A DNA stretch of 64,000 nucleotides from Narthecium ossifragum. Lineage: Eukaryota > Streptophyta > Magnoliopsida > Dioscoreales > Nartheciaceae. The position numbers and the translations under genes were made by a program. Shown here piece after piece: positions 44,201 to 55,210 of the stretch. Position 1 is the first letter of the stretch. Each line of letters starts with the position of its first letter. The notes beneath the pieces were generated by a model, which was not told the origin of the DNA, did not search any database, and was given only the letters and a program-made list of their open reading frames with translations. The stretch is taken from positions 20,006,248-20,070,247 of the forward strand of contig OY986974.1 in the NCBI GenBank assembly GCA_963920575.1, in the 5' to 3' direction.

Positions 44201-47200
44201 GTTGAATACATTTCCCTCCTAAAAAGGCTCCATGCTGTCGGCACTCGGCACATAGCACGGGTATGCGCCGACTGTCGGAACAGGGCATGCCCATTGGCAC
44301 GGCAATCCTTCGGGTAAAATGTGAACTTCAGAACTTTTTGAGGCTGAAATATGCTACTCAGCCTCATGATATTTGTGTAATTCCTTTTCGCTGCAGTATG
44401 TAACAATCGTTGTCGTATGTATAAAGAATGATAAGAAAGTGTGGTTTGCCTTGCCAAACAACTTTGACCACCAAGTCTGTTGTACTGACTCTTTTGGTAC
44501 AGTTAAAGTATGAAACTCAAAGGCTGACAGAAGAAGCTACCAATTATGACAAGCAGAACCAAGTCTCACCCTTCTACAGGTATATATCTCCTTTGAAACT
44601 TATTAATCAAAATAATCTGAACATAAACTGACCCCTTAACAATCCTGTTAGTCATACTCCCTATTTAGGATGCATCATAAAGACGCTGAGGAGATTGAGT
44701 AGACATTAGTCCAGAAGCTTAGGTTATAATACCATAACTCCAACACTTTTACTATTCTGCATTTATTGGCAATGAGTTATGGTGCACATAATAATCATAG
44801 GCAAAAATAGGGCGAAAAGAGTTAATCAGTAATAACCATACAGGAATCTATTTAAGCAAAAACTATGGCACGTCAAAAGAGAACTAGACTTTCTTGACAG
44901 AAATATTGGGTGTTTTTCTTGTCAAAGTTGCTTAGTGAAAAAAGTTGAGAATGACCTCCATAAATTAACAAAAATTGACCCAAGCAGCATACAGCCATGA
45001 AGAGAAAAGAATGACAATAGGGTATAGCATAGGTAACCTCGAATACGTACTTGATTCTTACCCAATGTGCAATGAGAAAATTCAAATATAAATTGATTAA
45101 TCTATTACAAAGACAACATTTTTATACCTTAACTCACCAAAGACTGAAGTAGCTTCATCAAGAAACTGATTAAGTTTATGAGGAGGGACAAAGAATAACT
45201 GAGTTGCAGTTTCATTGGCAGAAACTAAAAGCCTTTCTCTTCTTGATCCAGTATGTTTGGGGAGAAATCCGACTGCAAGATTAAAAGTAAAAAACAAACA
45301 TCGATAAGAACTTGTCCCAACAAAGCAAACTATAGACCATTAATGACAGGATTTACCAAATGTAAACTCATTTGTGGGCAATCCAGATGCAGAAAGAGCA
45401 GCAACCAGAGCACATGGCCCAGGAATAGGTATCACAGGGATATCCTTGCTAGCACATACCTTTGCCTGTATGAAGTACTCCAAATTACATTAATCACCAC
45501 GTCATAGACACCTACACATAACAGTGAGGCCACACACTCAACAGTTCATAGAAACTGCTTCCCTTAAAGATAATGATTGGGGTACACAATTTTCCTCGTG
45601 AAAGACAAGAAGAGAAGTGATTGGCAACAAAATGGCCGACATATATGATGAAAATAATCAAGCATTGGCGTAAAGAACACGCAAAGTAAACACTTTTCTT
45701 TGTGAAAGCCAAGAAGGGAAGTGATGCAATGTAATGGCAATCATACATACAAGATAGTCAACTATAGGAGTAGCATTGTCGTAACACACAAACATGACCA
45801 AGGTTTTCCGTGTCAAGCAGCTTCGTGCATGCGCCGACACATATTGTGCCAGTAATTTTCCAGCACGACTCTGGCTAATTATCGTGGCACGCTTTACTCT
45901 GTACTTGGATTTCAGTTTTTGGTTCTCGTCCAAAACCTGTGAAGTGCATACCTCACAGATATAAAGCACAAGCTCTATTTCAAACCCTAGCAAGTGACCA
46001 ACAACCGCCAGTCCTGCTCCTCCCTTCTCTGGTTCTCTCCCCAAATTTCAAGCTTCCACGACAACAATCTCCCTCACCTCTCCTCTATCCTCCTTCACTC
46101 TTTACTTCTCCTTCTCTGGCTCTTTCTCACACTCTTACTCTTAACCCTCTGCGTTGGGAGCACAAACAACTATGCCGACAGCGCATATGGTGCCAGTCAA
46201 AGGCCAGCTCAACACCAGCCACCAGCATGAAAAACCGCGCACACGACAAATTATTTCTTGTGAAAGTCCAAAAGAAAAGTGACGGGCAATGTAATAGTTG
46301 TCATATATGACGAAGGTACTCAAAGCACAGGAGTAGTACCAGCATCAGCCAAACGCACAGTGGCAATTAAATGGTGCAATAATTGACGAAGATGCTCGAG
46401 CATCGGAGAAACAAACACAAGCAGTACAAACTTGTCCTAGCTAAAGTCAAGAAAAGGTGATATAATGGTTGTCATATAGGGAAATTATCCTTTAGTACAG
46501 AAGCAGCATCGTAATCACACGCACAACAACAGCTACAAAGATAAATACATGCATAAGGTAGACCTTCACACGCCTATGCATATTCAGACATAAATACCTC
46601 TACATGAAAGCTTATGAGACTAAAGGAAGACAATGGCATGCTCCACATGAAAGAAAGAAGACCATGTTTACCGAAATAAAGCCTACATGTAGAATCCAAG
46701 TAAGGAGGAGCCGAAATTTATGCGCTTTGCAAACTAGAACTTTGCAAGCTACTTTTTATGACTTTAAAATGGTACTTTCATGCAAATTTTTTATAACTTA
46801 GGGATTCTTATGTGTAGCCTACAGCCCAATACTGGGATCGAATCTAGAGTCTAGAGCCTCATGTGCACTATGGTTCAAAAGTGCAATGCTGTTTACAAAT
46901 AACAGCAGATATAATTCTCTAATTTTACACCAAGTCTTGTGTATAGAATTGGCTCAAGAGACAAAATTGTCAAGAGTTAATATGCCTACCTTCATTTAGG
47001 GAAATAGACTATGTCCCGAGCTTTTTAGATAGTTCTAGATCGAAGGCGCCAGAAGTATATCCAACAAGTATTTTATTGTGTGCGGTTACAGAAGTATAAG
47101 ATGCTTGAAACAAGTTTTCTATTGTATTATTAATACTACTTAGATTTTATGCCAACCGCACATCTGATACTTAGAGGCATTCAGGGGTTTTTACCCCTCT

Positions 47201-50200
47201 TTCTTCTCAAAAAAACATCTGATACTTAGAGGGACTTATATTTTACTTAACACGAATTCTGAAATGCATGGAAATGTGTATAATATTCAACAATGTGAAT
47301 AGAAAAGTTATATGATATCCTCATGGATCCTGGATCCGAAGACTTAAAATATCTCAATTAGTTACTGATATAGGAGAAATCCCTTGCCAACCCTCCTTGG
47401 TTCAGATTCACCACATGAAATCTCGTTTACCCGAGTTCGTAGAAACATTTTGTTCCACTTAAACATTCGTTAATGAATTCCTCTGTGTATGTATTTTTTG
47501 TTTAATCAAATGTTTTGCGCTTTTAAATAGTAAGCATGGTAGGTTTCTGTTGAGGCGGTGGAGCCTAATCCTACCTCCAATAGAACTCTCTATTATGGCA
47601 AGCAAGAAGCACTTTGTCCTCTAGCAGGACTCTCTTTCCAGCAACTTACCTTTTCTTGGGATAGCATGTACATGTGAGAAAGAGGCAAGATTAATTGGTT
47701 TTGTCTCCTAGTATAGTAGGACTCATATCCTATTATAACAGGACTTTCATGATTTCCTGTATATAGGTGGTTGTATACCTATGTATTATAAAAGATAGGA
47801 AGAAAAGGGTTGGCTATGAGTGAACATGAGGAAGCTTGGGGAAAAAAAGGGGTGAGGCCAGCAGCAACTCTGTCTTTGGGGCTTGTAGCAACTCTTTGTT
47901 TCTTTAATCTCTTGAGAAAAAAACGGTGGGTTTTGGGGAGAGAGCTTGATGAGGAAGAAGTAACTTCTCTTGTAATTTTCTTCTATATTCTAGTGAATCT
48001 GGTGTGGCCCGTGGACATACCTCAATTTAAGGGAACCACGTAAAATCTCTGGTGTTTGTGTGCGCTTTTTCGATCTATCCTTTTTATTTTTCTTTTGGTT
48101 CGCTACTCGATCCTGATCCAAGCTGGAGTATCTAGCATACACTCCTCGAAACCCCAACAGTTTCCTATTGAAAGTCCATGTAACTCACAGGGCTAGTTAG
48201 TCCGTTTTAGTTCATTTTTGTTTTGAGGAGATGAAGCATAAGTTCGAGGTGCTAATCTTTTTGTATGTGTTGGCGGTAGCACCTAACAGCCATAGCAATC
48301 ACGCACAAGCAATCACACAAAAAGACACAGAATTTACGTGGTTCAGCAATTGTCTACGTCAATGGGAGAGAGGGGGCGGATTTCACTATTAGGTCAATAG
48401 TACACATTAGGGTTTTACAAGATGTATTTATACTAACCCTAATTGTCGGGTTTTACACATTAGTTACCGCTCCGCTCTGGGGGCCGGCCTACGCCCTTAC
48501 CGCCATGCTCCCGGAGCTCAGCTCTGTGCCCTGGCCTATGTACCTAGTACTCCAACTATAACATCCATACTCCGTAGAATATGAGCCAATTCCAACAGTA
48601 TGATTTTGCAAGATGAGAACCAAAATGTGTGTCGAATGATTTCCACTTGGAGAGCAACAGTTAAGTAAGCAACTAAGACGATCTCGCAAGACTAATGAAA
48701 TCAAAAACTTTTCAGGCAGAAATTCAGAGTGATTCCAAAACAAGGTACAAATCAAACNNNNNNNNNNNNNNNNNNNNNNNNNNNNNNNNNNNNNNNNNNN
48801 NNNNNNNNNNNNNNNNNNNNNNNNNNNNNNNNNNNNNNNNNNNNNNNNNNNNNNNNNNNNNNNNNNNNNNNNNNNNNNNNNNNNNNNNNNNNNNNNNNNN
48901 NNNNNNNNNNNNNNNNNNNNNNNNNNNNNNNNNNNNNNNNNNNNNNNNNNNNNNNNNAAAACTTCAACATGAAACTGGTAAATACCTTGAACTGTTTGAC
49001 ATTTTTTTTTCACTTTAAAAAAAAATCACCATTATATAAGACTACTTAATCTACAAAACCTTTGTGCTGCAGATCCAATTGCACTAAGTGAATAGTAGAT
49101 GAAGGGAAACTAAAATGCCTACCAGCTCCATGCCTGGATCACTTATACCCGGGGTACCAGCATCACTAATCAATGCAAAAACTTCACCTTGTTCCAGCCT
49201 CCTTAAGATCATTGTTTCACGTTGGGATTCATTGAACTTGTGGTAACTAAGCTACAAGAAAAAGGTTGACAATTAGAGAAGTAAAGCTTAGATAGGACTG
49301 TAAGCTTTTGAATCTAACCAACTCAATGAAGAGAAATGCTAAAAAAACAACTTAAAAAGCATACAAGAGGTGAGGTGATATTATAATGCTGAAGCAACTT
49401 CCTGGAATGTCTTGTATCTTCTGAGAGTATCACATCAACAGATTTCAGGACTCGCAATGCACTGCTTTGAAAAAGGTGAAGAAGAAGATCTAATTAATAA
49501 AACAGGAGAAATGAGGAGAGTCCTCGAGAACATAGTTAAAGAGAGTGCTACGATACTTCATGCCAGTAAAAGTTGAGTACAGCAACTTCACTACACTTAA
49601 GCTTAACCATCAAATGCAGCCAATAGATAACCGATCAGCTCAATGAACCAAGTGTGATCCCTGAATATGATGATTCTAGAACTTCTCATCATGAAGTTTC
49701 ATCCTAACATCATATTTACAGGTTGTTTCGAGCTAAAGAAGCTTTTCATGGGAACTCCAGATGCAAGAAAATCTAAAACTTTCGCAAAATAAGAATTAAA
49801 GATGAAACCAAGGATTGTTGTATCAATCAGCAACCAAGCTGCCAACCTATAAATATCGACCCGACTGGGAGTCGGCTCGATAACAGTCACCGATTCGGGT
49901 ACATATTTAACAGATCCTGATTTTGGATCCAAAATAAATACCATTCAGAATTAGTGAAATAGGTGCTTAACGGGTTCGCTCATTCTGACCAGACAAGTCT
50001 TATACATGGGCAAACCCGTTAAAAGCTTATAACACGAAGCAGTGAATCCTAGGGTTGACAGACGACTCTTCGGCTGGTGATTCTTCGGCTGGTGACTCTT
50101 CAGCTGTCGATAAGTTTCATCCTAGAGAATCGGACCTTCTTATCCTCCGATAACTTGTAACACTCTAGGAAGTAGTCCATATCGTGAATTCGATCAACAA

Positions 50201-51045
50201 AGGTCTTTGGGTCGAGATGACCATGAAAGTTACGTGCCTCAACCTTAATGCTGCTCATCATACGGTCTCAAGGCTCTCTAGCATCATGATTGTGTCTAGG
50301 GCCACATCCATCGTTCCCAGGAGGCTCTTGATATGGAAGGGGTTGCTTCCGGTTTCTTTGAGGAACAAACACGTCATTCCTAGCATCATCAGCCTTCATA
50401 AAAGGTTTCCAATAGAACTGCACCACAGAATCGTCAAGCGAGCATGCATATCTCTAGCGAGAAGAGCATTAACTTGGTACACTAATATAGCACAAATTGG
50501 AAAAGCAGGGATGTAAAAGATAGGCACAATGCACACGACATACCGCAAAGTAATGTCTTCTAGATTTCCAATTGGTGTTGCTACAAGATATAAACCAGAC
50601 TTTAGAGAGCCCTGGTAAACATGAAGATAAGCAAAACCTTGTATGAGGCAAAAGTCACTTAGGCTGTGACATGAAGAATACAATGGAAGACATAGCAAAA
50701 CAAAACATAAAAAATAAATAAAAAAACAAATTGAGGGTCTCACATATTAAATGACCAAAATTTGTTGCTTCATTGTAAGGTCGAGTAAGACCCCAGGGTT
50801 TAGCGACTCGTCACATAGACCGAGTCCAGAGGGATCCATAGCAAGATAAAGGAAAAGAAGGGAAGAGTCACCTGCTTTGAGGTATCCCTGGAAGAGGGCT
50901 GGTCTGCGGCGTCGGTGGGAGCGACCGAGGAGGAGAAGCGAAGGAATGGAGAAATGAAAACGTTCCGTCGGAAGGGAAAGGGGGGGCGCAGAGGAGTGCG
51001 GATGGGGAAGGCGGCGGTCGAAGGACGTAATATGGGGAGCATCAT
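38228..51045 (-). CDS. rsmI: RsmI-type 16S rRNA (cytidine-2'-O)-methyltransferase, organellar
   Basis: Nine exons on the reverse strand: 51045-50872, 50611-50544, 49461-49365, 49251-49123, 45465-45357, 45272-45128, 43727-43685, 41524-41354, 38335-38228. All introns are GT-AG, all phases close, total 1,044 nt (347 residues). The bacterial enzyme uses S-adenosylmethionine to 2'-O-methylate C1402 of 16S rRNA. Landmarks: LYLVATPIGNLEDITLR (N-terminal SAM fold), DVILSEDTRHSRKLL, ALISDAGTPGISDPG, VIPIPGPCALVAALSASGLP, GFLPKHTGSRRERL, FVPPHKLNQFLDE, CVVAREITKLYEE, FWRGTLGEA and PRGEITVVIEG. The Arg/Ser/Pro-rich first exon looks like a plastid or mitochondrial transit peptide. An in-frame ATG at 51147 would add 34 residues, but that region overlaps a foldback repeat, so 51045 is preferred. 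Introns hold solo LTRs, a gag remnant and the assembly gap. The exons themselves look intact. Confidence 0.93.
40080..40570. repeat. GAGCTCGAGCTC-rich degenerate repeat in rsmI intron
   Basis: Repeated AGCTCG, GAGCTCGAG and CTCGTGTTCG words in both orientations within the last intron. Similar word use is common in old plant repeats. Family not identified. Confidence 0.45.
45590..46520. repeat. Diverged repeats in rsmI intron 4
   Basis: A motif of the form CTTGTGAAAG(T/C)C-AAGAA-AGTGATG followed by AATG-TTGTCATATAT recurs at about 45595, 45700, 46255 and 46440, interleaved with GCCGACA-GCATATGGTGCCAG-like blocks near 45830 and 46160 (also 44150). They look like an old tandem or dispersed repeat in the intron. 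Confidence 0.5.
47548..48159 (+). mobile_element. Solo copia-type LTR 1 in rsmI intron 4
   Basis: 612 bp from TGTTGAGGCGGTGG to GAAACCCCAACA, flanked by GTTTC at 47543-47547 and 48160-48164. No primer site or coding sequence adjoins it, so it is a solo LTR left by recombination between the two LTRs. It is antisense to the gene. Confidence 0.9.
48268..48597. mobile_element. Solo copia-type LTR 2 in rsmI intron 4
   Basis: 330 bp from TGTTGGCGGTAGC to AATTCCAACA, flanked by GTATG at 48263-48267 and 48598-48602. It includes the ACGTGGTTCAGC word frequent in plant copia LTRs. Only 108 bp from solo LTR 1. Orientation not determined. Confidence 0.88.
48758..48957. other. Assembly gap (200 N)
   Basis: Exactly 200 unknown bases inside intron 4 of rsmI. 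The round size suggests a placeholder length. Translations across it are meaningless. Confidence 0.99.
49640..50510 (-). pseudogene. Ty3 gag remnant in rsmI intron 2
   Basis: Reverse-strand reading near 50240-50120 gives HLDPKTFVDRIHDMDYF then ECYKLSEDKKVRFSRMKL, the N-terminal gag block of plant Ty3 elements. Stops and frame changes surround it. No LTRs were identified. It lies in the intron between exons 2 and 3 of rsmI, in the same orientation as the gene. Confidence 0.7.
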
Positions 51046-51136
51046 CACCGCAACACTCCAGGAGGACGGAGAATCCAAGATTGGGGCTCCAACCAGCAAG
51101 AAGCTTTGGTTAAACAAAGTTTTCCCGAGGAGCAGT

Positions 51137-52080
51137 GATCGGTGCATCTCACATTACCGATTCGGAATACATGTCTACCCATTGACATGTACACCTATTG
51201 GTACCCCACTACCGATAGATTCGTTGTCAATTCATATATATGCGTATCGATAGTGGGTTACCGATAGACATGTACAACCTATCGGTACACCGCTACCGAT
51301 AAGTTCATTGTCGATTCATATACATGTCTATCGGTAGTGGGCTACCGATACATACCTATCGGTAGTCTACTAATATGTGAGATGCACATGCCACGTGGGC
51401 ATGTGCACAAATCATTTTTCTTTAAATATACCTACAGCTTTGATATGATGCTATGACAGTGATTGGTGCACACGCCAGCTGGCGTGTGCATCTCACATTA
51501 TATGAATGTGCTACCGAATCATATACATGCCTATCGGTAGTGGGATACCGATAGACATGTATAACCTATCGGTACCCTACTACCGATAGTTTCATTGTCG
51601 ATTCATATATATGCCTATCGGTAGCTACCGATACGTGGTACATGCCTATCGGTAGCCCACTACTGATACATACCTATCGGTAGCCTATACCGATAGTGTG
51701 AAATGCACATGCCACGTGGCCATGTGCACAAATCATTTTTCGAGTTTGATAATATTCCTCGTCAATAAAGATTGGCCACGTGGCATGTACACTGCACATG
51801 CCCTCGAATCAGTAGTGAGATGTCGATTGATTGATGTAGTCCATCGGTAATGTTCTAGAGTCCATCTATAGTGTTCTAGAGTCTACCGATGGACTAGATC
51901 AATTGATCGGTATCTCACTACCGATTCGATCATTGGTACATTCAATCGGTAGCTATATACCGATCAATTGATTTAGTCCATAATACTGATAGACTAGATT
52001 AATTGATTGGTATCTCACTACCGATTCGAGAGCATGTGCAATGTACATGCTATGACGCATGTACACAAATTGTGACTCTC
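51137..52080. repeat. Cluster of foldback (inverted-repeat) elements
   Basis: Three units. Units 1 (about 51137-51415) and 2 (about 51460-51745) open with GTGCATCTCACATT and close with its inverted form (GTGAGATGCACATG, GTGAAATGCACATG) plus a CACGTGG palindrome and TGTGCACAAATCATTTTTC. Inside, CTATCGGTAG and CTACCGATAG recur in both directions. Unit 3 (about 51770-52075) has the same plan with GATCAATTGATC words. Transcripts could fold into long imperfect hairpins. The first unit begins about 90 bp upstream of the rsmI start codon. Confidence 0.75.
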
Positions 52081-52119
52081 TTCCTCATATTATATGACCA
52101 ATGTATTGGGTATATCTTG

Positions 52120-53600
52120 TAAAAGCTTTGTTGGGTTTGTTTAGTCGCTGGGGAATGCAGTGTAGTGGAGTGACTTTTTACCCTTTGGTTTCGGGATAGG
52201 CTATTCCGGGTTTAGAGAGGATAGGGATTAGTATGCTAGGTTAATTAGTGAGATGAAGTTATTCTACTTGTGGTGTTTGATTGAAAAGTAGGGATAAATC
52301 AGTAATTATTACTTGGGATAAAGAAATTGTGTTTGGATGAAAATGGTGAAATAAGTACAGGATCGGTGAGGTAAAAGTAAATTTCACTTTTGAATTTTTC
52401 ATGGGACATATGGGTAGTTTAATTAATAATATGATAATGCATATAATATTCACCTTATCTTTAATAAATTACTTAATAATATGATAATGCATATAATATT
52501 ATAATGCATATAATTAAATTAATAATACTTTCTCATTTTATTAATATTATGATGCATATATTCACCTTAACTTCTGAATAAAATATTCGACATAATCAAC
52601 CTGATTAAATTAGGAAAAATTATAATCAGATACACAAACAAACTATCATATTCTAAATTAACTTGAAAAACACTAAACAGGAACCCACCTTTCAGTTCTA
52701 AACCAGATACATAAGTGGAAAAGAAATAAACTAAAAGGACAACAAAGCAAGCAACAACTATGTAGACAACGATACAATAATCCGAACACTGGTCGAAACG
52801 TGCCCCATCGGGCGAGGCGTAAACGACCGTGTTGGCCTTTGCATGAGCTGCCTCGTTGGATTCCTCGTAACGAGCCCTAATGTAATCTTCATATGACTGT
52901 GAGGCTTCATCCATAGAGCGAAACTTGCGATAACAGGCACTTGGATATTTGTCAACTTGTGAATGAAACTCATACCATGTTCCATAAATGCCTGGTCGAC
53001 GACCTCGATAAACGATGTAATAACTCATCTGCGGGCAAAAAAGAGTTTGCATTTGAATCAGTATCAAGAATCATAACAGTTACAAGAAAAAAAATGAATC
53101 AAAGTTTAAAAACAGATTAAATATTACATAAGTTTTAAAAAAACTAAAATTACTAAGAAGTTAACCAATTGATTCTTCTGATAGTCTCTGTTCACCCACA
53201 GTTCTGTTGCAATATTGTCATGCAATAATCCCCACACAAGAATCATCTAAATTAGTCATATTCTGTGGATCTCCATCTACTTTTGCTACTTGAGGTCTCG
53301 ATCTTCGATTTATTTGAGATAAATAGAAATCATCTTGTCGATTCCTTATAATATAGTTGTGGATTACACAACACGTCGTTAGTATATTACGTTGCACTTC
53401 AAAATGATATGGTATTTATCTCGTGGCCCGTCATGGTATCATGGAGTAGTTGATGTCCTATAAAAGGCCTAGTGCGGCAAGGATCGGGACCTCTCTGTCA
53501 CAAAAAAGATGCAAGACCACCTAGAGCAACATAAATGAACGTATCATTCTCATCCGATGACCCTGATGAGGTGTCCAACGATACAAGATTCATTCCTCCT
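52120..53600 (-). mobile_element. PIF/Harbinger-type remnant
   Basis: Reverse-strand reading of 53405-53280 gives VQRNILTTCCVIHNYIIRN then DDFYLSQINRRSRPQ, the C-terminal end of Harbinger nucleases (CCVIHN block). The side at 52120-52440 has the T/G-rich TTTGTTGGGTTTGTTTAG terminal character of this superfamily. The rest of the transposase is missing, cut at about 53600 by duplicated host sequence. A small RNase H1 N-domain ORF lies inside. Exact ends were not found. Confidence 0.5.
52567..53028 (-). CDS. Small RNase H1 N-domain protein with a membrane segment
   Basis: From ATG 53028, 153 residues. Residues 1-45 (MSYYIVYRGRRPGIYGTW, then QVDKYPSACYRKFRSMDEA) match the RNase H1 N-terminal hybrid-binding domain, also known as the viroplasmin-type fold. 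No catalytic RNase H domain follows. Residues about 85-107 (CIVVYIVVACFVVLLVYFF) form a strong membrane segment. The domain binds RNA-DNA hybrids or double-stranded RNA in RNase H1; its role here is unknown. It sits inside or beside the Harbinger remnant, so it may be element-borne. Whether it is expressed cannot be judged; the C-terminal tail after the membrane segment may be read-through into intron. Confidence 0.55.
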   Translation of the reverse strand: MSYYIVYRGRRPGIYGTWYEFHSQVDKYPSACYRKFRSMDEASQSYEDYIRARYEESNEAAHAKANTVVYASPDGARFDQCSDYCIVVYIVVACFVVLLVYFFSTYVSGLELKGGFLFSVFQVNLEYDSLFVYLIIIFPNLIRLIMSNILFRS

Positions 53601-53608
53601 CATACGAT

Positions 53609-54079
53609 GTGATGATATCATGGACAGAAGCTGCAATTAAGACGGATCACCATCAGCTAGATATGACTGTCCAGGCCATGTTGGCCCTCGACCGCTACCC
53701 TTTTGCCCCTTCGTGCGCCAAGAAACCCATCAAGAAGAAGAAGCTGCAGGATAGAGATCATGATAAGGTTATGATGGTCTCAACCCTCACCACGAAGAAG
53801 AGATCCTCGCATGCAGTTAACTCCAAGAAGCAGCAGTGACGCATGAATATGGCACCGGCGCCATTGAAGCCTTTGAAGCACCGACATAAAGTGTGTAACA
53901 TGAGGTCTAGGGTTCAGGCTCCATTGATCATCTCTGGTGGCCGCCGACCAATCAAGATCCTCCCATGCAAAGACTCGCCTTTGAAGCTGAGGATGATTTT
54001 GAAGTCCACCACTAAACCACCACAAGCCAAGGCGCAGTTTGCTCTCCTAATAATTCATGGCAGACGTCCAAGTCCATGA
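53609..54079 (+). pseudogene. Broken third copy of the unknown small-protein gene
   Basis: Closely matches 29880-30392: MISWTEAAIKTDHHQLDM, CAKKPIKKKKLQDRDHD, then TGA at 53837 where the paralogue has its Gln run, then in the same frame ISGGRRPIKILPCKD, SPLKLRMILKSTTKPPQ and a stop at 54077. As in paralogue 2, LPDLNLP codons (54125-54145) lie in frame beyond the stop. The 3' flank (54180-54350 and 55250-55370) is also homologous, so this is a segmental duplication, later split by the 5S-TRIM cluster. Confidence 0.82.
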
Positions 54080-54352
54080 TGATGCGGTCAACTAAGGATC
54101 TGTCAACTAAGGATAGTACCGTCGCTACCAGACTTGAATCTACCAATATTGTTCATAAAATTTAAGATTCTTATTATTATTTTCCCCCCTTATTGTGATT
54201 AATTGTTGGTCCTTTGTTCTTGCATGAAAAATTTTCACTTCTTTATTCGGAGTTAGTAATCAAGTTGTATATATTACTCGATCTCTTAGTTCAAAAATGA
54301 GAATAATTATTGGTGTAATTTTTCTTGTTTTCTTTGCAAATCCTGGTTGTCT

Positions 54353-54965
54353 TGTAACGGCCCCCGCCGTCCAGGGCCACCCAGGGCCTGTACCCCACCC
54401 GACACAATATTGTCTGCTTCACAACTCAACACCCTTAGAGGCCCAGCGTCCTCACTGGCCACAATCCGGCTAGCAGACCTACAGCCTGCTATGATATCAT
54501 ATGTAACGGCCCCCGCCGTATCCAGGACGCAAAAATCTAAGAAAACTTCTCAGTGGGTCACCCATCCCGGAACTGCTCCAAGGTGTGAGACCCGGGGTAC
54601 CTGGGTGTCGGTGTTCGCCTGGAGGGCATGTGGGCGAACCAAGTAACCGGGTAAGCAACCCCACATAGATAATAAGTATATTAGTAACCCTTATAAGACA
54701 CAACGCGTTTTAAAGCCGTGATGACATGCTTAACCTTGGAGCGGTCCCAGGATGGGTGACATACTGGGAAGTTTTCCCAGATTTCTACGGTGCGGACAAT
54801 ATTGTGTCGGATGGGGCCCTCAGGTGGATCCTGGACGGAGCCCGCAGGCCCTGGGCGGCCCCGGGCGACGAGGGCTGTTACAGATGGTATCAGAGCAAAC
54901 TATAGGTCTGTTACCGCTGCCGGGATGGGTGACCTAGTGGGAAGTTTTCCCAGATTTCTGCGTGT
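54353..54965. mobile_element. Cassandra-type 5S TRIM cluster, partly palindromic
   Basis: Several LTR pieces. A reverse-strand end TGTAACGGCCCCCGCC at 54353; a fuller reverse LTR at 54502-54665 (reverse strand TGTGGGGTTGC to GGGCCGTTACA) containing GGGATGGGTGACCCACTG; a forward LTR ending GGGCTGTTACA at 54882, containing GGATGGGTGACATACTGGG, followed by a tRNA-Met primer site TGGTATCAGAGC at 54885; and a further forward 5S piece (GGATGGGTGACCTAGTGGG) at about 54920. All carry the 3' part of 5S rRNA. The cluster lies inside duplicated host sequence. Confidence 0.75.
54885..54896 (+). other. Primer binding site, tRNA-Met, of the TRIM
   Basis: TGGTATCAGAGC two bases after the LTR end at 54882, supporting the LTR call and the forward orientation of that copy. 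Confidence 0.8.
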
Positions 54966-54984
54966 TAGACTATATACCTATTAA

Positions 54985-55210
54985 CTCTCCCTCTCCTAAC
55001 GGCTTAAGCTTTTGGGTTGAGTGGTTAGAGTGTCTCACATGGTATCATAGCAGAGGTCTTGGGTTCAAACCTTATCCCCTCCAATAGTCGTCTCAGCCGC
55101 TCCTTAAATTCAATATTCACCTGTGAAGAGTCATGCCACACGTGAGGGGGCGTGTCCCTCTCCTAACGGCTTAAGCTTTTGGATTGAGTGGTTAGAGTGT
55201 CTCACACTGC
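54985..55210 (+). repeat. tRNA-like (SINE-like) repeat with 52-bp direct repeats
   Basis: A GTTGAGTGGTTAGAGTGTCT block resembles a pol III A box and GGGTTCAAACC a B box, about 40 bp apart, as in tRNA-derived SINEs. The block CCTCTCCTAACGGCTTAAGC through GAGTGTCTCACA is repeated at about 54985 and 55158. It is not a functional tRNA gene: no cloverleaf closes. Confidence 0.5.

Noticed and set aside
45939..46310. A 123-residue ORF in rsmI intron 4
   Set aside because: Low-complexity Ser/Leu/Pro-rich reading of CT-rich intron sequence on the strand opposite to the gene.
48489..49049. Open frames across the N run
   Set aside because: They depend on translating unknown bases.
54700..54965. Functional 5S rRNA gene
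   Set aside because: Only the 3' part of 5S is present, with many changes, and it lies inside LTRs with a primer site.
55000..55080. tRNA gene with A and B boxes
   Set aside because: No acceptor, D or anticodon stems close; it fits a tRNA-derived repeat.
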